Below, one piece after another: positions 24,195-31,571 of a stretch of DNA of 42,852 nt. Origin of the DNA: a virus. The translations under genes were made by a program, and so were the position numbers. The stretch spans positions 1-42,852 of the IMG/VR virus record IMGVR_UViG_3300046804_003964; one strand, 5' to 3'. Each line of letters opens with the position of its first letter. Position 1 is the stretch's first letter. Under the pieces are notes generated by a model. That model worked only from the letters and a program-made list of their open reading frames with translations. It had not been told where the DNA came from and did no database searches.

Positions 24195-25217
24195 ATGAGT
24201 GCAATTCGAGTTCTGCGTGGTAACTATCGCGGTTTTCCAGTTATTGACACCCAGTTTGAACTGGTGTCTGGTTTTCAAACTGGGGCCAAAGGCAATTATG
24301 TAACTGTAAAAAATTCGGGAATTTTTCCTAAGTGTCCGGATACGATACGAATTCGTGTTGACAACATTTCTGACATCGAGTACACTACTGAGATGCAAGA
24401 AAATGTAGTTCGTATCGACAAGTCAGCAGGTATTGCAGAAACAGACGAGCAAGCCATGGATCGTATCCGTGAGCGTTTTGATATTTTGACTGAGATGAGC
24501 AAAGCCTGCGTGGGCGGCGACATCCGTGCTATGATTGTGAGCGGCCCTCCTGGTGTGGGCAAGAGCTTTGGCGTTGAACAAGAAATCGACAAGGCATGTA
24601 TGTTTGACAAGATTGCAGGCAAGCGATTGCGGGCCGAAGTCGTCAAAGGTTCGGCTACTCCGATCGGTTTGTATCAAACCCTGTACAAATACTCTGACCC
24701 CAACTGCGTGGTTGTGTTTGACGACTGTGACAGTATCTTGTTGGATGATGTTGCACTTAACCTGCTGAAAGGTGCCCTGGACTCAGGCAAGAAGCGTAAA
24801 ATTAGTTGGCTTGCCGACAGCCGTATTCTGCGTAGCGAAGGCATTCCTGACAGCTTCGAATTCAAAGGCAGTGTGATATTCATTACTAACTTGAAGTTTG
24901 ACAAAATGAAGTCGCAGAAACTGCGGGACCACTTGGATGCTCTGCAAAGTCGCTGTCACTATCTGGACCTGACCTTGGACACCATGCGTGACAAGATCCT
25001 GCGCATCCGTCAGATTGCCAAAGACGGTGTGCTGTTTGCAGACTACGACTTTGATCAAGCCGTGCAAGACGACATCATTGACTTCATGAACGAGAAGCAA
25101 AATCGTCTGCGTGAAATGAGCTTGCGTATGGCGCTGAAGATTGCGGACCTGCGCAAACTCAGCCCGCTGAACTGGAAGCGTCTTGCAGAAACCACTTGCA
25201 TGAAATCAGCAGATTAA
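24195..25217 (+). CDS. AAA+ ATPase
   Basis: The 340-residue product has Walker A GPPGVGKS (117-124) and Walker B VVVFDDCDS (172-180), with DD in place of the usual DE. Sensor 1 is IFITN (N232), and an R-x-x-R-x-R region lies near 270. About 105 residues before the P-loop form a separate beta-rich N-terminal domain, which may bind a partner. It is not a clamp loader gp44, which has GTGK and DEAD boxes. AGGAG before the ATG and promoter P3 indicate strong early expression. The gene is clearly richer in G+C than its neighbours. The target is unknown. Confidence 0.85.
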   Translation: MSAIRVLRGNYRGFPVIDTQFELVSGFQTGAKGNYVTVKNSGIFPKCPDTIRIRVDNISDIEYTTEMQENVVRIDKSAGIAETDEQAMDRIRERFDILTEMSKACVGGDIRAMIVSGPPGVGKSFGVEQEIDKACMFDKIAGKRLRAEVVKGSATPIGLYQTLYKYSDPNCVVVFDDCDSILLDDVALNLLKGALDSGKKRKISWLADSRILRSEGIPDSFEFKGSVIFITNLKFDKMKSQKLRDHLDALQSRCHYLDLTLDTMRDKILRIRQIAKDGVLFADYDFDQAVQDDIIDFMNEKQNRLREMSLRMALKIADLRKLSPLNWKRLAETTCMKSAD

Positions 25218-25320
25218 TTCCTGCTGTATGTAACGAGCAATGCCAATCAGTCTCGTTTCTTTAAAAGTTTGAAGTGAGTTTTGTTGAGGCGTTTTTAAAA
25301 CTGTTAATTGGAGTAATGTT

Positions 25321-25476
25321 GTGAACGCCTGGTTTTTCCTGAATATTTTTCTAGCATGGTTGTTTTTAAAATGGGCTCGTAATGATTTTGAAAACGATCG
25401 AAACGGATTAGGATGGATAAACATTGTAATCAGTGCATGGAATGCCGCAGCAGCCGCTGATGCAATCATCATATAA
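25321..25476 (+). CDS. Very small membrane-type protein
   Basis: A 51-codon frame from GTG 25321, with TTGGAG placed 7 bases before it. The N-terminal NAWFFLNIFLAWLFLKWA is a hydrophobic, Trp/Phe-rich membrane segment. A polar NDFENDRNGL loop then leads to a second moderately hydrophobic helix (WINIVISAWNAAAAADAIII). It is followed 9 bases later by another small gene. No family was recognised; the coding call rests on the ribosome site, composition and tight spacing. Confidence 0.6.
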   Translation: MNAWFFLNIFLAWLFLKWARNDFENDRNGLGWINIVISAWNAAAAADAIII

Positions 25477-25485
25477 GGAAATGTC

Positions 25486-25596
25486 ATGTATGAAATTTGG
25501 GATGGTGATTTGTTTTTGTTTAGTGTAGATGATCACGAAGAAGCCGACAGTTACAGTAAACAAGGTTTTCAAGTAGTAGCATTGGTTAGCTCCTGA
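25486..25596 (+). CDS. Very small acidic protein
   Basis: A 36-residue frame from ATG 25486 (MYEIWDGDLFLFSVDDHEEA...), preceded by AAGGAAA at 25475-25480. It has a beta-beta-helix-beta appearance (YEIWDGDLFLFSV, FQVVALVS). It ends in a TGA that is part of a 7-base-stem hairpin and is followed by a terminator, as the last gene of the early unit. No function can be assigned. Confidence 0.6.
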   Translation: MYEIWDGDLFLFSVDDHEEADSYSKQGFQVVALVSS

Positions 25597-25611
25597 ATCG
25601 CCCAGCGATTC
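25595..25611 (+). repeat. Perfect hairpin at the stop codon (GAATCGC-CCA-GCGATTC)
   Basis: A 7-base stem with a 3-base loop starts within the TGA of the preceding gene. It has no T run and lies 6 bases before the true terminator. It may protect the mRNA 3' end or bind a protein. Confidence 0.7.
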
Positions 25612-25617
25612 ATTTAC

Positions 25618-25643
25618 ACAGGCACTTCGGTGCCTGTTTTTTT
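25618..25643 (+). terminator. Rho-independent terminator with UUCG tetraloop
   Basis: ACAGGCAC and GTGCCTGT form an 8-base stem closed by a TTCG loop, a very stable class, followed by seven T residues. The T run merges into the -35 box of the next promoter. It ends the early unit begun at P1. Confidence 0.95.
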
Positions 25644-25670
25644 GACTTTTGTTTGGTGTAACTATATACT
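25642..25670 (+). promoter_or_regulatory. Sigma70 promoter with +1 at the next start codon
   Basis: TTGACT (25642-25647), 17-base spacer, TATACT (25665-25670). Six bases follow the -10 and the next base is the A of ATG 25677, the expected +1. There is no ribosome site in between, so the mRNA is predicted to be leaderless. Confidence 0.8.
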
Positions 25671-25676
25671 GTTACC

Positions 25677-26531
25677 ATGCTTGTTATTACGTTGGGACAA
25701 CAAGATCCCATTACACTTAAATTTCAAATACGTAAAACTCCCTTGGCTGAACTGTGGGTAGAACGCATGCGAGAGCGTCTGAAGTGGCCCATGGACCATC
25801 CTGATAGATTCTACGGATTTGGCACTCCCAAACAAGAACGCGATCGTGCTGTGGCCGACATTCGTCGTTGTATTGCAACAATAAATCTCTGGGAACCTAT
25901 TATACATCGAGAGTTTGAGCATACACAGGATTGTCTAAATTATTTGCACAATATTTTTGAACGTTATCATGGACTGTTAGATCAACAAAACAGTGATTAT
26001 TGGAACCGAGCACCCAATGAAGTACGTTGCGCACTGGCAGAATTAAACATAGCTGTGCATAGATGCGAAAGTGTTTCTACAGGAAACCGTCCAAGATTTG
26101 TTTGTACTTGGTTTGGTATGCCCAAACTGTATTGCCTTGATCCAGAATTGCAAAGTATGTTTGGCGATTGGCGAATCAATTTTGGTACCGTGTATTTAAA
26201 CTATTGCGAAATTGGCAAAACCGCCGAAGACCTTGCACACGACAACGATAAGTACATCGACAAAGATGCATTCCGACCGTTCAATCATTACAGTGCCGAT
26301 TTCAATGTTGCATTTTATGATCGAGATCTAACTGCCATATACGGACAGATACAAAATTATATTGATCAACATCAAGACTTTTTTCTTGCTCACGACATAA
26401 GAAGTGTGTATAATATAAAAGCACAGCCACTGAGATTTCCTGTTGCTGATTTGGTCCACAATGGTAACAGAGAAAAATTACTATTTGAAATAGCCCAACG
26501 TCAATGGGTGCAGCAAGTAACATTAGAATGA
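25677..26531 (+). CDS. Conserved phage protein upstream of uvsW, unknown function
   Basis: A 284-residue protein with no motif I recognise. It is rich in aromatic and charged residues: an N-terminal strand-rich segment (VITLGQQDPITLKFQI), a central helical part with LNYLHNIFERYHGLL, and a C-terminal HDIRSVYNIKAQPLRFPVADL. The predicted leaderless start is described at the promoter entry. It overlaps uvsW by 4 bases (ATGA), so it probably feeds ribosomes into uvsW. A role in replication or recombination is suggested only by that coupling. Confidence 0.75.
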   Translation: MLVITLGQQDPITLKFQIRKTPLAELWVERMRERLKWPMDHPDRFYGFGTPKQERDRAVADIRRCIATINLWEPIIHREFEHTQDCLNYLHNIFERYHGLLDQQNSDYWNRAPNEVRCALAELNIAVHRCESVSTGNRPRFVCTWFGMPKLYCLDPELQSMFGDWRINFGTVYLNYCEIGKTAEDLAHDNDKYIDKDAFRPFNHYSADFNVAFYDRDLTAIYGQIQNYIDQHQDFFLAHDIRSVYNIKAQPLRFPVADLVHNGNREKLLFEIAQRQWVQQVTLE

Positions 26532-27997
26532 AAACAGCAACCATCGTCATACGAGATGAAGTCAATATCAAGGTTGAAGGATTAGATCTTGATGCACGAC
26601 GCACACTTGTCAACAAATTTAAATATGACATTCCTTATGCAAGATATTTGCCTGCGGTGCGCCTAGGTCGCTGGGACGGCAAAGTAAGTTTCTTCCAGCT
26701 TGGAGGCAGTACTTACGTCAACTTGCTTCCTGAGATTGTTCCTGCACTAGAACAAATGAATTACGACATTGAACTTGATGATCAAAGAAATTATTCAGTA
26801 ACATTTGATTTTGATGTTGTAGAAGAAGATCGCTGGGCATATAAAACTTGGCCCAAAGGTCATCCAGCAGTGGGTCAGCCAGTTATGTTACGTGATTATC
26901 AAGTAGAACTGGTTAATAACTTTTTAAAAAATCCTCAATGCATACAAGAAGTGGCCACTGGTGCAGGCAAAACAATCATGACAGCTACAATGAGTGCCGC
27001 AGTGGAGCCTTATGGTAGATCAATTATTATTGTACCCAACAAAAGCCTTGTAGAACAAACTGAAGTAGACTATATCAATCTTGGGTTGAATGTAGGTGTT
27101 TTCTACGGAGATCGCAAAGAACTAGGTCGCACTCACACCATTTGCACGTGGCAGAGTCTAAACGTGTTATTAAAAAATACAAAATCGGGCGCGGCCGAAT
27201 TTACCATCACGGATTTTATTGAAGATGTTGTGTGTGTTATTGTTGATGAAGTGCACATGGCCAAAGCCGACGCACTCAAAACCTTGCTCACCAGTGTTAT
27301 GGCCAAAGTTCCGTTGCGCTGGGGACTTACTGGAACTATTCCCAAAGAAAAGTTTGAAAGTCAAGCACTGTTGGTAAGTCTTGGCCCTGTCATTGGCAAA
27401 CTTTCGGCAAATGAACTTCAGCAACAAGGCGTGTTGGCGCAGTGTCATGTTAATATTGTGCAACTTCAAGACCACGTTGAATACGCCAACTATCAAAGCG
27501 AATTGAAATATTTGCTGGAAGAATCTGGCAGACTAGATACTATTGCTGCATTGATCCAACGTGTAAATGAAACAGGCAATACACTGGTGTTAGTGGATAG
27601 GGTAGCAGCCGGACAAGCATTAGTTGAAAGATTAGGAGACCGTGCTGTATTTGTATCAGGCGCAACCAAAGGATCAGAAAGAAAGGAACACTATGATGAA
27701 GTGGCAGAATCCTCAGACAAAATCATTGTGGCAACTTACGGGGTTGCCGCTGTGGGTATTAACATACCCCGTATATTTAACCTCGTGCTGGTTGAACCAG
27801 GTAAATCGTTTGTTAGAGTCATACAATCAATTGGACGAGGAATTCGCAAAGCCGAAGACAAAGATCATGTTCAAATCTGGGACGTTACCTCAACCTGCAA
27901 GTTTGCCAAACGACACCTTACCAAGCGCAAGGCCTACTACCGAGAAGCGAACTACCCGTTCACGCAAGAAAAACTTGAATGGATGAAGGTAAAATAA
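26528..27997 (+). CDS. uvsW: UvsW-like superfamily 2 helicase
   Basis: UvsW unwinds branched DNA and R-loops and shifts T4 from origin- to recombination-dependent replication. The 489-residue product has the N-terminal UvsW domain (INVKVEGLDLDARRTLVNKFKYDIPYARYLPAVRLGRWDG-type sequence at 11-51). Then come LRDYQ (121-125), ATGAGKT (143-149), DEVH (240-243), the GLTGT motif III region, and the C-terminal VASYG(V/A)-type segment with SIGRGIRK motif VI. ATG 26528, in ATGA overlap, is taken as the start rather than in-frame 26504. It ends just before an inverted repeat and promoter. Confidence 0.95.
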   Translation: MKTATIVIRDEVNIKVEGLDLDARRTLVNKFKYDIPYARYLPAVRLGRWDGKVSFFQLGGSTYVNLLPEIVPALEQMNYDIELDDQRNYSVTFDFDVVEEDRWAYKTWPKGHPAVGQPVMLRDYQVELVNNFLKNPQCIQEVATGAGKTIMTATMSAAVEPYGRSIIIVPNKSLVEQTEVDYINLGLNVGVFYGDRKELGRTHTICTWQSLNVLLKNTKSGAAEFTITDFIEDVVCVIVDEVHMAKADALKTLLTSVMAKVPLRWGLTGTIPKEKFESQALLVSLGPVIGKLSANELQQQGVLAQCHVNIVQLQDHVEYANYQSELKYLLEESGRLDTIAALIQRVNETGNTLVLVDRVAAGQALVERLGDRAVFVSGATKGSERKEHYDEVAESSDKIIVATYGVAAVGINIPRIFNLVLVEPGKSFVRVIQSIGRGIRKAEDKDHVQIWDVTSTCKFAKRHLTKRKAYYREANYPFTQEKLEWMKVK

Positions 27998-28027
27998 CTT
28001 GACTTTTCAGTCAAGATTATGTATTAT
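27998..28027 (+). promoter_or_regulatory. Sigma70 promoter overlapped by an inverted repeat; +1 at next start codon
   Basis: TTGACT (27999-28004), 17-base spacer, TATTAT (28022-28027). CTTGACT-TTTC-AGTCAAG (27998-28015) is a perfect 7-base inverted repeat covering the -35, a likely operator or hairpin. Six bases after the -10 comes ATG 28034, so the transcript should again begin at the start codon. Confidence 0.75.
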
Positions 28028-28033
28028 AGTCAC

Positions 28034-28534
28034 ATGCGTATTCTTACATTAGACAATCAAACATTTGAGCTAGATCATTTACCTGAAGAAGTAGATGACA
28101 TGCGATTTGCCATACTGGACAATTCTACTCCCACAGATCCAGACTATCATTATATTCCACTGATATTTTTAGAGAGTTTTATAGCACCGGCACTGATACT
28201 GAGAATCGGTCAGAACCGTATACGTATGCCAATGGATTGGCAAGTGCTAATTGGTGAACCTGATCTTGGAGATTTAGAAATGTTGCCATTGACGTCGATC
28301 AATGATCGTGGTTTCAAAGTTTTTGAATTTAACCCACTCAGCAGTTTTAGACCTAGCTTTCCTGACATTGAAATTTTGGATGTGTATCAAGAAGTAACTT
28401 GGTACGCACCCAAACTTAAAAACGGGCAAATGCTGTGTGTGCCAATAACTGAAGGATCTAAACCCCAATGCGTTTATTTTGTCAAAGACGTTAGTCGAAA
28501 CTGCGAAATTGTGGACTATGACAAGGCCTGGTAA
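28034..28534 (+). CDS. Conserved T4-like phage protein, unknown function
   Basis: A 166-residue acidic protein beginning MRILTLDNQTFELDHLPEEVDD. I recall close relatives in cyanophages with the same FELDxLPEEVDD, LTSINDRGF and WYAPKLKNG pattern, but without a known role. The start is ATG 28034, because the earlier in-frame ATG 28019 lies upstream of the -10 box. It is followed in TAATG overlap by a cupin gene. Confidence 0.78.
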   Translation: MRILTLDNQTFELDHLPEEVDDMRFAILDNSTPTDPDYHYIPLIFLESFIAPALILRIGQNRIRMPMDWQVLIGEPDLGDLEMLPLTSINDRGFKVFEFNPLSSFRPSFPDIEILDVYQEVTWYAPKLKNGQMLCVPITEGSKPQCVYFVKDVSRNCEIVDYDKAW

Positions 28535-28869
28535 TGCAACTCAAATACTCAAATTTTAACATTGGCGGGGAAGTTGTCAAAGACAACGAAACCTACGTGC
28601 TCAAAGACAACAAAATATTAAAAAATCTTGTGTTGAGTTCAACAAAACTACATCGTGGCAAGGCCACTCGCGGACACAGCCATGCAGGACAGGAAGAAGT
28701 TTATTTTTTTGTACAAGGCACAGGAATGATGGTTGTGGGAGAAGAAAAGTTTAGAGTTTCCTCTGGAGATATTATTCTTATTCCTGACGGAGCATTTCAT
28801 CAGGTAATCAATGACGGCGAAATGCATCTCATATTCAACTGCGTGTTTGACGGCACAAGGAATCATTGA
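28534..28869 (+). CDS. Single-domain cupin protein
   Basis: The 111-residue product matches the small cupin barrel. Cupin motif 1 is H48-x-H50 with E55 and G62 (GHSHAGQEEVYFFVQG). Motif 2 is GDIILIPDGAFHQVIN with H89. The metal ligands are therefore complete. Such proteins act as sugar isomerases or epimerases, dioxygenases or binding proteins. It could supply a sugar-editing step to the glycan block, but it lies in the replication region, so this is only a possibility. Confidence 0.9.
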   Translation: MQLKYSNFNIGGEVVKDNETYVLKDNKILKNLVLSSTKLHRGKATRGHSHAGQEEVYFFVQGTGMMVVGEEKFRVSSGDIILIPDGAFHQVINDGEMHLIFNCVFDGTRNH

Positions 28870-29156
28870 TGGGCACTCTCAAACCAGGCGCCACTTACAT
28901 TTATGAGCGTGCAGAAGGCATTATCTACGCACGTGAATTTGGTGCTGATCCCAGCACACGCCAAGTGGTTGGATATGAGTCTGGCCAAGAGTATGATCCC
29001 ATCACAGGACACAAGATCGATAAAATACTTGGTATGGACAGCCGACGAGTAGCTGAACTGGTAGGAATGGCACAGGCCGCTGAAACCAATCCTGCTTTAC
29101 AAGAAGCCCTGGATCGTGCTATAATTATATATCAATTGACTAAACCCAATGAGTGA
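28869..29156 (+). CDS. Small conserved phage protein
   Basis: A 95-residue protein (MGTLKPGATYIYERAEGIIYAREF...). The N-terminal LKPGATYIYER and C-terminal NPALQEALDRAIIIYQLTK pattern is one I recall from other T4-like phages of aquatic origin, without known function. The start is ATG 28869 in TGATG overlap. It is predicted mainly helical at the C-terminus and overlaps the next gene by 8 bases. Confidence 0.8.
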   Translation: MGTLKPGATYIYERAEGIIYAREFGADPSTRQVVGYESGQEYDPITGHKIDKILGMDSRRVAELVGMAQAAETNPALQEALDRAIIIYQLTKPNE

Positions 29157-29592
29157 CCGCCTAAACATTGCCAACGAAATGAAGATGTTTGACCATAAGG
29201 TCAGATCATTCTATGACGACTTAACCAATGAGGAAAAGAAAAAGTTTTCGAATTACTTGATGATACGTTGGGGTAGCTCTGTGCAGGGAGGTAGAGAAAT
29301 GCAAGAGTTTTATGTTATTTCCGCCAATGAGCGCCTAAACAAACACTTTTTTGATCTAAGCCGTCACCCCAAGCTGCAATGGTTGCTGGCCACAACAGTG
29401 AGTCCGGGCATGGGCACACAGAGACATCAATGGATTGCTCCTAAGAAGAAAGAAGCAGGCGCTGGCAGTTTAAAAAAACAACTGGCTGAGCTGTTCCCTA
29501 ACTACAAAGATGACGAAATTGATGTGTTGGCCGCTGTTACCACAAAGAAAGAACTCGACGAATACATCCGACAACACGGCAGAGAAAAATGA
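29149..29592 (+). CDS. Conserved phage protein, unknown function
   Basis: A 147-residue basic helical protein: FYDDLTNEEKKKFSNYLMIRWGSS, HFFDLSRHPKLQWLLATTVSPG and KQLAELFPNYKDDEIDVLAAV. The HPKLQWLLATT segment is familiar from uncultured phages. It does not match T4 gp62 or gp59 well enough to name. It lies in a compact run of small genes between uvsW and the mini-DnaE gene, which suggests a replication accessory role. Confidence 0.75.
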   Translation: MSDRLNIANEMKMFDHKVRSFYDDLTNEEKKKFSNYLMIRWGSSVQGGREMQEFYVISANERLNKHFFDLSRHPKLQWLLATTVSPGMGTQRHQWIAPKKKEAGAGSLKKQLAELFPNYKDDEIDVLAAVTTKKELDEYIRQHGREK

Positions 29593-30263
29593 CATTTGTC
29601 TGTGAGTATTGTAAGAAAACATTTGCCAGAGAAAACAGTATTGAGGTTCACATGTGTGAGCCCAAGCGTCGTAGGCTAAACCGAGATGATCCAGGTGTTC
29701 GTATTGGGTTTCAAGCCTACATCAAGTTTTATGAACAAGCACAAGGGTCGGCCCGACTAAAAACCTATGAAGATTTTTGCGATTCAAGTTACTACTTGGC
29801 CTTTGTAAAGTTTGGACGTTATTGTGTTGGTGCCCGGACAGTCAATCCTGGTCAGTTTATGAATTGGTTATTGAAGAATCAAAAAAAGATTGATCGTTGG
29901 GCATCAGATCAACTGTATACAGAATATTTGATCTGGTATTTGACTGTGGAAGCAATAGATGATGCCTTGACCAGGGCAATGGAGTATGCTATAGACTGGG
30001 CTGAGAAAAACAACTATCCCAGTCAGGATTGTGTGCGCTATGGCAATGCCAATGCTACCTGCTATGCTATAACCACTGGCAGACTGAGCCCTTGGGTGAT
30101 TTACAACTCAGAATCTGGACAGAAGTTTTTAGCAGAAGCCAATGAAGAACAAATAGCAATGATTTGGTCTTATATCAATGTAGATGTGTGGAACAAAAAA
30201 TTTGCAGATTACCCAGCAGACCAAGAGTACGTGAAAGACATATTGAACAAAGCAGGATGGTAA
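29589..30263 (+). CDS. Zinc-finger-bearing conserved phage protein
   Basis: The 224-residue product starts with a C2HC finger, C5-x2-C8-x12-H21-x-C23 (VCEYCKKTFARENSIEVHMC), followed by the basic patch KRRRLNR. The rest is helical (YIKFYEQAQGSARLKTYEDF, WLLKNQKKIDRWASDQLYTEYLIWYL) and ends VKDILNKAGW. The finger plus basic patch suggests nucleic-acid or protein binding. It has an ATGA overlap with the previous gene. The family is familiar from aquatic phages but has no assigned role. Confidence 0.75.
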   Translation: MTFVCEYCKKTFARENSIEVHMCEPKRRRLNRDDPGVRIGFQAYIKFYEQAQGSARLKTYEDFCDSSYYLAFVKFGRYCVGARTVNPGQFMNWLLKNQKKIDRWASDQLYTEYLIWYLTVEAIDDALTRAMEYAIDWAEKNNYPSQDCVRYGNANATCYAITTGRLSPWVIYNSESGQKFLAEANEEQIAMIWSYINVDVWNKKFADYPADQEYVKDILNKAGW

Positions 30264-30264
30264 T

Positions 30265-30624
30265 ATGATTAAGACTATAAATGGCGGACCTGGAATCACT
30301 ATTCAAAACAATAGTTCGTGGCCTAGTTTTTACAATACTACAGCAGGCAACTCATTGGTTGGCCAAGTCAGATACAATGGCACAAATCAAAACATGGAAG
30401 TGTATGATGGTAACTCTTGGATGCTACTGACTTCGGGGTATCCAACAATTGCACTGGCACCAGAAGTGCAGGAAGTAGTAACTTGGGCTCAGACCAAGAT
30501 GACCGAAGAAGCACGTCTTCGAGAACTTGCGGTAAAGCATCCAAGTGTAGCAGATGCTTTAGAAGCAGTTGCTCACGCCAAAGAGCAAGTTAAAATTGTG
30601 GCCGCATTGGTAGATAACGCATGA
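30265..30624 (+). CDS. Small virion-like protein
   Basis: A 119-residue protein whose N-terminal 60 residues (GGPGITIQNN, GQVRYNGTNQNMEVYDGNSWMLL) match the short beta motifs of phage fibre and neck proteins (R-Y-N-x-x-x-x-x-x-E-V-Y-D-G-x-x-W). The rest is a helical tail (LRELAVKHPSVADALEAVAHAKEQVKIVAALV). It sits alone among replication genes and overlaps the mini-DnaE gene by 4 bases. Confidence 0.7.
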   Translation: MIKTINGGPGITIQNNSSWPSFYNTTAGNSLVGQVRYNGTNQNMEVYDGNSWMLLTSGYPTIALAPEVQEVVTWAQTKMTEEARLRELAVKHPSVADALEAVAHAKEQVKIVAALVDNA

Positions 30625-31199
30625 GTGCAGATATTGACCTTGACTTTGCTGACAGAGATAGTATACTGAAGTTGATTCAACACACACCTGCACGACAAAT
30701 CGTAGACGGCCGAGTTAGGCGTCATAATTCTGGCGTATATGTCACAGACATACCCTGGGATCCGGTGCATGAATGTGCCGCAATCGATTATCAAACTGCT
30801 GAAGATCGAGGATATTTCAAAATTGACTTCTTGAACATGCATGTTTATAAGTTGATTGAGAGTGCACAACACTACGAACAAATGTTAGCAAACACACCCC
30901 CGTGGCAACGTCTGTGGCAAGACCCCGAATGGGCACGACAGTTAGTGCACATTGGAAATTACACAGACTTACTGAAACAAATGAAGCCAAATTCACTTCA
31001 GCGTATGGCCGCATTTATTTCAATTATTCGTCCAGGTAAAGCACACTTGCAGAACAAAGACTGGACTACTGTGTTTGATACTGTGTGGGACGGCGATGAC
31101 AGTCGGGGCTATACTTTTAAAAAAGCACATGCAATCAGTTATGCGGCTCTGGTTGCTTTACATATGAATTTACTTAATCAAGTCGTCGAACAAGTGTAA
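30621..31199 (+). CDS. Miniature protein with DnaE (Pol III alpha) signatures
   Basis: A 192-residue protein that carries, in order, the conserved elements of bacterial replicative polymerase DnaE. DIDLDFADR (4-12) corresponds to the palm DxD. RRHNSGVYVTDIP (33-45) resembles the H-x-x-G-V-x-x-x-P segment. FKIDFLNMHVYKLI (66-79) matches the KFDFLGL motif of the third catalytic Asp. IIRPGK (135-140) matches the ALxRPG region, and YTFKKAHAISYAAL (164-177) matches FNKSHAxAYA. The three acidic positions D6, D8 and D69 are all present. PHP, tau-binding and most thumb and finger parts are missing. It may be a polymerase remnant or a co-opted scaffold. Confidence 0.7.
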   Translation: MSADIDLDFADRDSILKLIQHTPARQIVDGRVRRHNSGVYVTDIPWDPVHECAAIDYQTAEDRGYFKIDFLNMHVYKLIESAQHYEQMLANTPPWQRLWQDPEWARQLVHIGNYTDLLKQMKPNSLQRMAAFISIIRPGKAHLQNKDWTTVFDTVWDGDDSRGYTFKKAHAISYAALVALHMNLLNQVVEQV

Positions 31200-31551
31200 T
31201 TGACTTACGCTTTGACTTTTTACGGGCTATTTCGTTAAGACTGCAAACGGGTCCGTGTATTATTTCTAAATCTTTGTTGCTGAATGTTCTCAAATAAGGG
31301 CGAAAAATTTCCCAATCTTCTTTGAGAAAAATGTTTATTGGAATGCTACGATTGCTTTCCCACCACCATATGTTTGCTAGTTCTAAAAACTGGCGCTTGA
31401 GATCTTGGTTCTGTATACTGCCAAAATCGTAGATTGTAGTAATGGAATCGTCGTGATTTTGTACTATTCCAACATATTCATTGCTTGCGTAAATGCAAAG
31501 CGTTATGAAAGGATATTTTTCAGCCAATTTTTCGAAGATGTCACTACCCAT
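31174..31551 (-). CDS. Conserved phage protein on the minus strand
   Basis: A 125-residue protein of alpha/beta character (FITLCIYASNEYVGIVQNHD, TIYDFGSI, FLELANIWWWESNRSIPINIFLK). The strand order and WWWESNR-PI-I segment appear in small phage proteins I recall, without known role. It converges with the mini-DnaE gene and shares 26 bases at the 3' ends. On the other side it faces a late box for the virion gene at 31572. It is the only minus-strand gene outside the glycan block. Confidence 0.78.
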   Translation of the reverse strand: MGSDIFEKLAEKYPFITLCIYASNEYVGIVQNHDDSITTIYDFGSIQNQDLKRQFLELANIWWWESNRSIPINIFLKEDWEIFRPYLRTFSNKDLEIIHGPVCSLNEIARKKSKRKSITLVRRLD

Positions 31552-31556
31552 AAATA
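31549..31556 (+). promoter_or_regulatory. Candidate late promoter box (CATAAATA)
   Basis: Seven of eight bases match TATAAATA. It lies 15 bases before ATG 31572 with GGAG (31562-31565) between, so a short normal leader is expected. It overlaps the start of the divergent minus-strand gene. Confidence 0.6.
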
Positions 31557-31571
31557 TTGTTGGAGATTTCT

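Noticed and set aside
24296-25100. Long open frames on the minus strand across the AAA+ gene
   Set aside because: They are antisense shadows of a clear AAA+ coding region, with no ribosome site and no recognisable product.
24195-25217. AAA+ gene as clamp loader gp44
   Set aside because: It lacks the DEAD Walker B and SRC motif and has a long unrelated N-terminal domain. No gp62-like partner is next to it.
27998-28015. Inverted repeat after uvsW as a terminator
   Set aside because: The arms are perfect but no T run follows, and the repeat coincides with the -35 of a good promoter. An operator is more likely.
29149-29592. Gene as clamp loader small subunit gp62 or helicase loader gp59
   Set aside because: Size is not far off, but the visible sequence pattern does not match either T4 protein as I know them.
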